From assembly GCA_025345505.1 (NCBI GenBank), contig JANVCC010000018.1:7612316-7676315 (forward strand): 64,000 bases of DNA, read 5' to 3'. Each line of letters starts with the position of its first letter. The stretch's first letter is position 1. Below, piece after piece: positions 26,658-37,500 of this stretch. This stretch comes from Todiramphus chloris collaris (lineage: Eukaryota > Chordata > Aves > Coraciiformes > Alcedinidae). The notes under the pieces are model-generated. The model was not told where the DNA came from and made no database searches. It worked only from the letters and a program-made list of their open reading frames with translations. A program made the translations under genes and the position numbers.

Positions 26658-27614
26658 GTGATCTTAAATAGTAGTCATACTATACCAGATATTGTTGCAT
26701 GTATATACACGTATGAATTCCCATTTACAACTTTCACATCCATTTTTAGACATCTTATATTTCTATATGCTTCAAACAAGTACTAGGAAAACAACAAAAG
26801 GCTGAAATTTCATTATAAATCCAGTATCTGTGACTACGTGTGGAATTAGTTTTTGGAAAATTTCCTACAGCAGAGCTGAAAATTGATGTTCAGCTTCCAG
26901 CATTTGAGTTTAAATTATCCTTCCTTTTCAAACAAAATATTTCCAGCACTTCATAATTCCACCTGACAACATGCATAAGCAGAGTATCATTTAGGCTCAG
27001 TAAGATTCAGAAGTAGACTAATGGAGAAGTAACACTCCACAATTTCTCATTCATGTACAATAAATTGCAGATCACAAGTAGTGTACAGGTTTGATACAAA
27101 ACACTTGTATTTCCTTCTCTATTTCCATTCTTAAGTATCTCTCCCTCTTCCTTCTCTTTCACCTGAATTCTCAATTCTTGCTGTAGAAGTTGTTAGACTT
27201 GTAGCAGTAAGCACTGTCCTTTGCTGTTAAGGAGTACTAAAAATAGGCTTAAGTATGATAAGTTTGCTATTTTGAAAACAAGCCTGTGGTAAATATTTGT
27301 AAGATGCATGGTAATAGGAGTGAAATTGCTGTAAAGACATGCACTGAGCCATGTGTCAAAAGGACAGGTTTATCTAAGCCTGCCAGGATTTTTTTTTAAA
27401 TGAAAAAACAGTTATGAAAATATGTTTATTAATAATATCTGCTTGGTAAAAAATGCTGTTTGGAAAAAAAAAAAAAAACTGAGGAGGGTTAAAAATGAAT
27501 GCTGGTGACTACCTCCAAGGAAAAATGATGTGGCTTAAATAAAAGATAATTATAGTATTTAAAATTACCAAGTATTATTCCAAAAGGCAAATGGTTTAAA
27601 TAAGGATTGAATAA
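26658..27614. other. Unique AT-rich non-coding DNA
   Basis: No feature recognised other than an A14 run near 27463-27478. Confidence 0.5.
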
Positions 27615-27905
27615 ATCCTGTCACTGATGAGACACAGCCCACAGTACCCCAGAAAAGTAAGCAGATGAAGTCTGATGATTGTAACCAGGATCAGCTGCAG
27701 TCCACGGATCACCAGACAAATCTGTGCTTTTGAGGTAGGTCCAAAGTCAAACTGGGAACCCAAGTCAGCAAGTCAAGGGGAGGATCAGTGAGGTACCTAG
27801 GCAGGAGCAGTCGGAGAGGCATGGCTGACCTGTTCCAGCACTGTGGATATCCTAACCGGAGTGGAAAGTTGCACTGGCTGACATGCAGACATGCCAATGA
27901 AAAAT
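27615..27905. repeat. Unclassified GC-richer segment, possible old LTR or repeat
   Basis: About 290 bases are clearly richer in G and C than either flank. They contain phrases such as GGTAGGTCCAAAGTCAA, GAGGTACCTAGGCAGGAGCA and CTGACCTGTTCCAGC that read like an interspersed repeat rather than unique AT-rich DNA. No TG...CA ends, target duplication or coding family could be identified. Two 62-codon frames on opposite strands overlap here and are not supported as genes. Confidence 0.3.
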
Positions 27906-30250
27906 CGTATCTGGGTATCTGGGAATTCCTGTGTCTGAAATGGATGAAACAGAACTCAAAAACTTCAGTGGGTTGAAATCTGTTTTAATAACAGTTACAC
28001 CACAATGATTTAAGCCTTCAGTTCAGCACCTAATGAGTTATAGGTCTGGTGGTCTTTGCTGTATAACCAAATAGCACTCAAAATCTTACCGCATTCCTGT
28101 TCACAATGGTTTTGTGATATTTCTAGATCGTTGCAAACGAAAACAATGAGAGAAGTTATGAATTATGAGCCTTTCTACATTGAAACAGAAACTGAAGGTT
28201 CTGCTGGAATGTGACGGCTACATGTGAACTGATAGATAAAAGGGGCCAGCCACTATTCTATTGCTGAAACCAAGTAGCATACCTTGGGTTGTGTCCATGT
28301 AAGTAAATCACTTCACCATAGTCAACAGAAACTCCTCTAACAGGCTGAATATGTGGAATGATTCCTGGGTCGTTCATCCTATGAACTGTGACCAGACATT
28401 ATATGGGCAGTGTTGGCTTAAAACTGTGTCCAAAACTATGCCGGGAACTGAGCAATTACACTGTAAGCACAAGTGTGTGACACTGTTTATCTCAAATCCT
28501 GGCCCTGTTATTTCCTCATATAAACGTGCAAACAATGTGCACATAATTATTAATTGAAAAATTATGTTTGAATTCTGTTTACATATAAAGTGATGTGTTT
28601 GGGTGACAGACATAGGTTATTGACTCACATTAGGGCCTGGAAAAATCTAGTGCAATTGAAAATTTTCTCTGAATCCCTTCTAGGTGTACAAAATATAAAG
28701 AGACACCTTTACTAATCCAGACCAGAACCACCACATTCTAATGCATGTGTCATCTTAAAGGCTCCCTGTATATGATTTTTTCCATTCCTATTTTTCAGAA
28801 AGCAGAATGAAGCACAGATCATTACAGAAGTACAAAATTCCATATTTATATTGTTTAAATCTAAAATAATTGAAATTATCACTTAAATACCCGGGGATCT
28901 GGATATAGGTCTTTTACCTGCAGTCACACAGAAAGTCTCACAGAATACACTTGATTTAGATTTTCTTTAACTCTTATTACGCTATCTCAGGTAAAATAAA
29001 GGATCACATTTAACAAAGCAGAGAATGCCAAGGAAAAGGATTTTAGCATATTTATTGAGCATGCTAACACCTAGATGCTCTTCATGTTTTCATTGTTTAT
29101 GTGATTTTTGCAAGCATCGTGTTACTAGGTTTTTAGGTACTAAGTGGACAGTTAAAGTTACAATAAATGGGCATTTCAAAAACCAATTACCTTTTGAATA
29201 ATTGCTTCAATCCATCTCAGCAAGATTATTTCATTACATAGTTTAGAAAATGTCTATCTGGTCTATTACTGTTACACTACCAAGTTTGAAAGTACTGCCC
29301 CAAAGATCTCGCCCTGAGTTTTTCAGGAGACAAATTGCCCCTTATTCATAGGCCCAGCTACTTACTATCATATGTAAGCACATTTTAATAGGTGCCTGAA
29401 TTTCTGGGAGATGCTTATCCAGAAGCTATGGAAGCCACTATTGATCTTCTTTCCATTTACTGTTAAAATCACAATTTGTTTGAACTCTTTTAGTCTTTCT
29501 GTTCTAGGATTTTTTGCTTCATTTTGGTTTTAATTATCTTCATATCTTTTAGGACAGCTTTGTTCTACCCATGTAGCCAGATGGGGCTCCTCAATTAAAT
29601 TGTATTGGTATTTTCCCATTCATGCAAACCAGCCTATTTATCTTGGCAGAGTAAAATATGTTTTCTACTAAAAAAATCACTTAACTATACATGTATATAT
29701 ACATATATACATATATTTATGCAATATATATACATACACATATAGATTATATAAAAATAGACCTTTATTACATGCTTCTATATAATGCACATACATATAA
29801 ACTACCCAGTTATTCCAAGCATGCACATGTATGTATTTCTTTTCCTGTGTAAAAGGAAAGACAATCACAAGGGTTAGTAATCTTCCAATATTACTTTTAT
29901 GCATCTATCCTTTGATAGTTAGGTCATGCAGTTACATGGGTATATAAAAAAAAAAGTTGAAATATTTGTGTCAAGTCCTTTGTTTCCATTTTAGAAAGAG
30001 AGAACCAGGGGCTGGATCATTAGAGCTACTCAGGTGCTCACTGAATACACACCAACAATTAACCCTTGCCCTAAGCTTTACCCATCAGGGCCAAGTGGGG
30101 TATCTTATTCTGGCCTGAAATACTTCTAAGGCTTCTTTGGGTCCTTAGCTGGAAGACGTCTTCAAAAGGAAGTGAGGCACCTAAATTTGGTCAGTGACAT
30201 ATTATAGCAAAACACAGAGATGAAGAATGCCAGCAGGTCCCACTCCTATC
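27906..30250. other. Unique AT-rich non-coding DNA with a TA-rich patch
   Basis: Nothing recognisable apart from a TA/CA-rich low-complexity stretch at about 29685-29760 that could extrude as a cruciform. Frames here (28351-28557, 28374-28613, 29677-29904) are chance or low-complexity. Confidence 0.5.
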
Positions 30251-30340
30251 AGATAATGGGATGGACTTCCATGTGCACAGACCTAAGTCAACATAAGATA
30301 ATGGGATGGACTTCCATGTGCACAGACCTAAGTCAACATA
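30251..30340. repeat. Perfect 45-bp tandem duplication
   Basis: The 45 bases at 30251-30295 (starting AGATAATGGGATGGACTTCC, ending GTCAACATA) are repeated without a mismatch at 30296-30340. The unit is ordinary unique sequence, not a microsatellite. Perfect identity suggests a recent event or an assembly artefact. Confidence 0.97.
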
Positions 30341-30927
30341 AAGTAAACAGCCTGGGGAAGAACACTGTTCTGAACAGTTGACTTGCTATGAGTTTATTTG
30401 GAGACATAAGGATTAGTTGTCCTAATTTGAACAGTCTATCCATTCTTTCTGATTTCATGTGTCCTCTGTTGTTTCTGGAGGAAAGGTTGAGAGGGTGAAA
30501 ATTTCTCACAAGAGCAGCAAACTTTGCTTTTGCTATTGAAGCCATTCTTCATCTCTGGAAGCATGAAAAAGAAAACAGTCTTGCAGTCCAGAAACCTCTT
30601 CCAACTTTCCTTCATGGCACACACTGCTTCTCCCCTGTTGGTCCTGTGCTATGATGAGGAGCAGCTAAGGGCATTCAGTATCTTCACTTATAGTCAGTTG
30701 CGGAAAGTGAGCAGGAATTGCTTTCAATGGACTAAAAGTAAAAACAGATGTCTGGAAGGAGAGGACAATGGTCTGAGGGTACTACAGGAAGTGTGGAGTG
30801 AGAGCCCTGGTCCACAGGGGAATAAGGGAAGAAAGCAGTCTCAGGAGGAAAGACTGGCTGAAGGAAAGGGGAGAAAGGCATACTTGCACCATGAAAGCTC
30901 TATTCACTCCCTCTGCACCTCATACCA
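30341..30927. other. Unique non-coding DNA
   Basis: The 151-codon plus frame beginning at 30524 runs through this stretch into the CR1 below. It has no recognisable domain and its end is CR1-derived, so it is judged a chance frame. Confidence 0.5.
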
Positions 30928-31125
30928 CGATAAGATTGATGACACAATGGAACAGGTTGCTCAGAGATGTGGTAGATGACCCTTCCCTGGAAATATTCAA
31001 GGTCAGGTTGGACAGGGCTCTGAGCAATCTGGTCTAGTTGAAGATGTCCCTCCTCATTGAAGCAGGGTTGAACTGGATGATATTAAATGTCTTTTCCAGC
31101 CCAGATTATTCTATGATCCTATAAA
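30928..31125 (+). mobile_element. CR1 LINE 3' end fragment
   Basis: The sequence encodes the CR1 C-terminus in the form 'QWNRLLRDVVDDPSLEIFKVRLDRALSNLV', read here in segments (WNRLL, VVDDPSLEIF, LDRALSNLV stop). The CR1 3' UTR follows (GATGATATTAAATGTC, TTTTCCAGCCCAGATT) and it ends in ATTCTATGATCCTAT. Heavily 5'-truncated. The tail is the 'CTGAGCAATCTGGTCTAGTT' type, like the copy at 9540. Confidence 0.9.
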
Positions 31126-33281
31126 ATCTTCCTTACTAAAATCTCAGTACCTTATCATAAATTGCTTCCTCCACTTGAATCTCTCTGAAATATTGTCTAC
31201 AACCCAATTATCACCTCAAAGCTTTTCCACATCCCCATCCAGCTCATGCTCTTCTGGAGAGGTGAGACATGGAAGCACGCTTAAGGACATCTGAGGTAGA
31301 ACTAAACTATATTTACACAATCAAATCAATCTTTATGTTCCTGATAAAGATGGAAACAAAGTGGTTCTGTATCTGCAGGTTAAGCAAAAGAATTTTACAC
31401 ATTGTTGTACATGAAGTACAGTTTCAAGATAGTTAGGGGCACCAAGACAATATTGAACAATTTTGGTCTATGCTTGAAATAGAATCAAAAGCTTCCAAAG
31501 GCTTTTTAAAACATGTAGGCACTTATGTTATTAGGTGTTCCTGACACTTCCAGTATCACTTAACTTTTCTAAATCCAGTTTGACAGTAATCACTAGGCCA
31601 TCTTAGTGCTGGATTATATATTCCTCCCATCTTGCATAGGTCAGATGTCTCTGCTTTGCAATCTGGTTTGTTGGAATATATTATTTAAACCCAATTTCAT
31701 TGTATCTGTCATCTCTTGTCTGTATCTCAGGCTTCTAAGCACCTAAGAGAGGACTGCCATTACACTAGATTCCCTCTCTAGCCAGTGGACAGAAACTTCT
31801 GAACGGTGACACAGAATATCTGTGGCCTGAATCAGTTAAAGGGGTCTGTCCAGACCTGACTCTTACTGTATTAGATCTGTAAGGGCAATGCAAATTCCCA
31901 TGTATTTAAGGAGAAAGAATGGTAACTTGTAAATCAGTGCCTGAGGCTACTAGTCAATTCTTGCGACTTCATTCCTTCTTCCAAAACTCAAACTCACGCA
32001 GAGGCACTTTTTTTTTTATTTTCACTTCATTACAAATGATGGTGGAAGTGCCGTTTTACAGCATATTATCAATGTTAGTATTTTGGCTGTAATTGGACAA
32101 ATCTACAAATCCTCTTGGGTATTTTAAAATAATTACCAAAGGTAGGGCCTGGAGATTTGTAGAGCTCAGTAAGCAGTAGTGGATTCACTTTTAAGGTCTC
32201 TTGTGACTTTATGTCTTAAAAAGCATATTCCAGATGCTAAGCTTTTATTAATGATACCAGGCTTGGAACATCTGAAATAAGTGTAGAATAATAAAGTGTT
32301 TCATTTGAAATATTCTGTGACCTACTTTCTCAGTCCTCTCTGGTTATGAGCTAGTGTTAGTAGGAAATGGAAAAATCACATAAAAGGCACAGTGATTTAG
32401 ATTACCCAAGTAAAAAGAGTTAAATAATGTTACTTTCTTTGTAGAGGCAAAAAGGTTGCATATAGTGTTTGAAATAGTGTATGAACCTTTGTCACTCTGT
32501 GGTAGGATGAGTTACACTCAAGGAGTGTCTTTTTGACTGGTTTATTGAAGAGCACTCATGGCATCTGCAGACTATTCTCAGAGAGGTGCTATACCCCAGT
32601 GGCATGAGGACTGTAATTCAACTAATGTCACGCTTATCCTTGACAGTGACACTGTTCTGTATGTTTAGGGTTAATTATGGTGTGAAAAATCCGTAAAGGC
32701 AAATTTTTTTTAGATTACCAAGACCTTCCTTGTTTCCTAAGATATTTAACATAAATGTTTTTATTTTACATATAAAAAGATGTATATGTGTAGAATGTAT
32801 TTATGACATAGTAATAGTAAATAGTAATGAAAGCAGATGATGTCTCATGAAAAGATTCACTGTACAAACAACTCCTCAAGTAGAATAAAATGTGACAAAA
32901 TTAGGTCTCATAAAATCAATGGCATTGTAGCATAGTGTATTTGAAAACAACTTAAAGGTGTAAAGATATTTATTTGAATTTAGGAAGATAGTGTTATGGT
33001 ACAGTATTAACAGGATTAACAGGATTAATCAGCATATGAAAGAAAGAAGCTAAAATATCAGTTAATCATTTATTTAACTGGGACATCTCATTGAAGACAT
33101 GGATGCTGAAAAGCTGCTAGCAGAGGGATTTTCTCAGGTTTTCACAATATTCAGTGAGACTCCTGCCTTTCTCACACAAGTTATGAAAAACAGTAGGATG
33201 GCTTTTGTACGTTGCACCAACACCTGGTGTTTTGCTAAGTTCTGTTTATGGTACATAGGAAAAATATTTTGAAATGCGTGT
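31126..33281. other. Unique AT-rich non-coding DNA
   Basis: No gene or transposon recognised. Confidence 0.5.
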
Positions 33282-33435
33282 TGTAGGACTTTAACCAATC
33301 ACCCTAGGAGATGGGTGATCACTGACCAATCGCCCTATGGGGCTAGGGTATAGAAAATGGGGTTATAAATTAATAAATCGGCCTTCTCTTGATGAATCTG
33401 TGTGTTGCTGCATCTCTCCGCTCCCAGTATAAACA
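33282..33435 (+). mobile_element. Short compact LTR, about 154 bp
   Basis: It starts TGTAGGACTTTAACCAATC and ends CAGTATAAACA. Two CCAAT boxes (33295-33299 and 33326-33330) precede a TATA-like TTATAAAT (33363-33370), with AATAAA only a few bases further (33372-33377). A TGTGTGTTGCT-type GT-rich stretch follows. TATA and AATAAA placed next to each other, with a short R region, is the layout of avian class II (alpharetrovirus-like) LTRs. No target duplication is evident, so the ends could be off by a few bases, or the element may be a fragment. No internal genes adjoin it. Confidence 0.55.
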
Positions 33436-33795
33436 TTGACAAAGACATATACTTACACACATCCATACACTTGTATTTTTGTTTATAGAAATTAAACTCC
33501 TCAAAATGTCTTATTAATCTTCAGCATTTCTGTGTGTTTCTTGTACTTTTGAATGAGTTTTGGCTGAATGTGTATTTGAGCTCATGAAAGAAGGGCCATA
33601 TTGGTGAGACAGAAGTTATCAGGTAGCAGTCCCTTGCTCCCAAGTCCAGAAACCTTGTATTTCTGTATCGTATGGGTTCTGCCACACAAGATCTCTGGGG
33701 AACACCTGGATTACACAGATATAACTCTTTTTCATGACCTTTTCTACACTGACATGTAACTTACATTTACCCCCATCACCACCTCCCAGTATAAC
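33436..33795. other. Spacer between two LTRs
   Basis: Unique sequence with no recognisable primer-binding site, gag or pol, so the two flanking LTRs do not belong to one provirus. Confidence 0.5.
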
Positions 33796-34593
33796 TGTCC
33801 TGGTTTGAGTGAGAACAGAACTAATTCTGTTCAGTGATTTTACTTTTCAGCTCAGTTGTTCTAACTAACTGCACCTTCTGAAGTTAGCAGCCTGTTTTCA
33901 CAGGCAGTGTCTGCTTCCAGCAGTGATAACACCCCATGTTTAGAGTTAATACCAAGGATTGGTGTGCAGACCAAGGCCACTGCTGGATCTTGTGTACTAC
34001 ATTGGGGGGTGCAGAAAATGAAAGGCCACACCTGCAGGAAGGAGTGGACAGGAAGGTGACCCTAAACTGACCAACGAGGGATTCCAGCCAATATACGGTA
34101 TAAGGCGGAGGGATCCAAAGGGTCTTGGGCTCTTCTCCCAGGCGGTTTCTTGGACCACTTCTCCAGCTTTTCTTGACTTGGCTCGTGTCCTCTTTCAGTT
34201 CCTTCCATAGAGCATCCAAGGAGGACTCTGTCCTGCCTTTGGTCTGTGTGTTCCTGAATATGGTACCAGAATGCAGCTCTTGAACACAGCTCCCATCTGC
34301 TGCGGGGACCAATCTGGGACTCCCCCCGTGCCTGCTCCACAGCATCAGTGGTGACAGTGATGTAATTATCATCAGGGGGGTTGGGTTCAATACTGGTTTG
34401 TATATATTTATATATATTCATATATATTCCATTATTATTATTTTCATTTTCATTAAAGCTGTTCTAGTTTCCTTTTCTAATTGCTAAGTCTCTCTCCCTT
34501 ATTCCCTTTCTCCTCCCCTCTGGGGAGGGAGCGAGGTTAACAGAGAGCATCTGTTATAGGTCTAAGGTGTTGCCCTGACCCTAAACTGTGACA
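33796..34593 (+). mobile_element. Solo LTR, ERVL-like, about 800 bp
   Basis: It begins TGTCCTGGTTTGAG and ends CCCTAAACTGTGACA, with TG...CA termini and an imperfect terminal inverted repeat. The start TGTCCTGGTTT is characteristic of a large group of avian ERVL-type LTRs. A TATA-like GGTATAAGGCGG lies near 34098 and an ATTAAA polyadenylation-type signal near 34452, so the plus strand is sense. AT-rich simple sequence separates them (34395-34445). No convincing target duplication is visible (ATAAC before, AACTG after), so it is older than the 22680 copy or one edge has eroded. The 168- and 119-codon minus frames inside are antisense to the LTR and are not genes. Confidence 0.85.
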
Positions 34594-37500
34594 AACTGTT
34601 AAAAACCAGTTTGGAACAGAAATGCTGTTTAGAGATTTTGTCAGTTGCTCTACAAATTTGTGCTTTTAGCAGATGCCTGCTTCCCCTCATATTCCTCCTT
34701 CTCCCTCACTTGGTTTGCCTATGAAAATAATGTAAACAGATAATGCCTAATGCCTAATTTTTCTTTTTCCTCTTTACTAGTGTAAGAACAAAGAAAAATA
34801 AATCTTCCTTTCTTAAGTTCTGTATGGTCCTATTTCAAATCCTTTCCCAACCTTCTTAATTTCTTCAGAATTGTGAGATCATATTGGCAGAATTAAAGAA
34901 ATTGAAAGGCTCAGGAAGCTAATAAGAATCCTGAGCCAAGGAACCAAATGCTGGATTATGTTGCTGTATCTTTGCCTTCCCAAGGGACCTCAGAGATGGT
35001 CCTGCATTTTGCTAGCTACAATGAACAGCAAATATATGCACTTCAGGAAAAGAATGGAATTAAGTGGTAAATTAGGAGCCTAAATGTTGTTAGTACAATA
35101 ATATGACATCCTTTGATGAAAATTGAAGAGTATGAAAGAATTGTTATAAGATGTACTTGTAGTCTGGAGAAAGCATTTTTCAGAACCTGATTTTCTAAAA
35201 AAATTATCTGTTTCACAATTAAAGACTTGACTCAGATTCTTGAGTTTTAATACATAGCTATGGAGATATCTTGTATTTGACCTGGGAGATCTTCACTGGT
35301 TTTAAGTTCTAGTCAGCAGAAGTGTAGCAAAACCTCATGATTGATAACCTGAAGCTGGGGAAAGTTTACTAGAAATATAGAAACTTTTGCATGATTAACC
35401 ACTGGAGCAAAGTCCTGAGAGAATAACTGAATTATCCATTAAGCCTATAAAGAGTACAAGATGTTTTCCAGGTAGATGCATCTTAACAGTGACAAGCCAA
35501 CAGATCCAAGGGTAACTATAAGAAACATATATATGTATATATATCTCTATATACATGAGATCACACACCTATTCCATCTTCTAGCTTTGCAACAGGCTAT
35601 GTAGGTGATGCAAAAGAGACTTGAGCCAAACTGAAACTTTCGAAAAGTTAGACTACAACTTAGATTGTTTTTCCCGAAGAGAAAAAATACTCTCAAAAAA
35701 CTCTTACTAGTAAAAATAAACATCCAAAAGTAATCAGAGAAAACAGACCAGAAGACAAAAAATAAAATCAACTGGATGAACTGTTATTCTTAATAAATAC
35801 AGCACATTTTGTATTTTTCTTCAAACCCATTGTGATAAATACAATCATTAAGGTTTTTATTCTTTAAAAAAATATCCTTTTCCGAAATTCTTCATTGAGG
35901 TATTGTTTTCAGTTCATTCAGATCCACCTATAACATCCACTTCTCCCACAACCACATTAGATAGAAGAGAAAAATGAGGTGGTTTTTGTTTCCTGAGAGG
36001 TTTAGAAAAATATGTAGCTATACAAGGAAAACAACCAAGAATAACTTTTGGTTCATCTGTACTGTGCATATACCTTTGCTTTTGCTTGTTTTAGAGTAGT
36101 CAATAGGAAATCAATAAGAATTTATGGTTCTAAATAGAAGTTAAAAGCTCAGATAAATTCTTGAATCTTGTCCAAAAAATATTTAATGGTTTCTCAAAGA
36201 TTGGCAAGGAGACTCATGGTCTAGATGCAGATCTTCTGGTTGCTTTTGCTTTACTGCATATATAAGGCCATCAGTTTCCACATGTTTTTTTTTCTGTGAT
36301 GTTTGTCATTCCTAGCAGAACAAAACTGTGTTTCAGTTCTTCGCTATACTTCATCCAGAGGTTAGCCGAATGCATTTTGGGATAGGATTTGCTCCAGTGC
36401 TGGCAGCAGCCTCACTTATTTATAGTTGCTGTCAAAACAGCTTACTACTATTAATTGCTTTATCATCCTTAGGAAAAGGTTAACTAAACTCCAACTGCAT
36501 ATCATGTCTGAAATTTAATTAATTAATTAAATTAAAACCCCTCAGATAGGGTGAACTTAGGGAAAGGTTGCAGAGTGAGAGACAAAAAACAGCCCCCAAG
36601 GATTTCTTTTCCAATAATTTCATGGCATTTGACATCAGTGAGATGCCTGCCAGGGCGAATGAACTACAACATTTGAACAATATATACAAAAAAATTTGGC
36701 AGGGTGTTGTCTGCATGATAGCACCTAATTCTGTTGCAATTTATTAACTTTAACTTTCATTGCTTTCTTTCCTGAAATTCCCATTTCACATGGGTCTTTA
36801 ATACCCATGCCATGACCGTCTTTGACCCAAGGTCAAAAATACAGGTAGGAAAGAGAGTCAGAAAGTTGAAGGAAGAGATAGTAAAAGTGTAGGCTCTGCC
36901 TCTGTTTCTTCTCATGGCTCTTGTACTGTTCCTCATCCACATGTCTGAGTTCACCTCTGCACGGCTTTCCCAGCTCTCTCAGAAAGCTTCTGGTCCAGAC
37001 AGGAAACAAACTTCTCATTTTTTATACTTTTCTTAATGTTTGCTTAATGCACTTATGACCAAGAACATGGCAAATTCAGGGAATTATAGCACTATACAGC
37101 TGAAAGATATATGTGAAAAAAAAGGAAAACAGACTTAGCTGGAAACTTAAGAACCTTCTTAAGATTCTGGATGTTCAATTCCCCCCCTTTACATACACAT
37201 CCACTGAGTTTTGAGTGGAAAGGAGAGAAGAGACAAGCTGCTGCATTTTCTACTTTTGCAGTAGTTTAAAAGTCTATAGATTTGCCAAATGATTTGGAGG
37301 CATGCTTTTTAGCTAAGACATTATGTAAGAAATATATGCTTCGATTGTGGGCTTTTTGTCATTTATGCAGTGCAGAGTTGTACTCTGTCAAAAAATGTAG
37401 TTTAATTCCTGATTACCAAAACTTTTAAAACAGAGGTACACTGCATAAATAAGATACATCATCCTACTTGGTATGAGATCACAGATAAATACTGCATTGT

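Noticed and set aside
30524..31037. 151-codon and 79-codon plus frames as genes
   Set aside because: Their 3' parts are the CR1 C-terminus and the 5' parts have no recognisable family.
33884..34421. Open minus-strand frames of 168 and 119 codons
   Set aside because: Both lie wholly or almost wholly inside the ERVL-like LTR, antisense to it. LTRs do not encode these products and no domain is recognisable.
33282..34593. A single provirus bounded by two LTRs
   Set aside because: The two LTRs are unrelated in sequence and length, and the 360-bp spacer has no retroviral genes.
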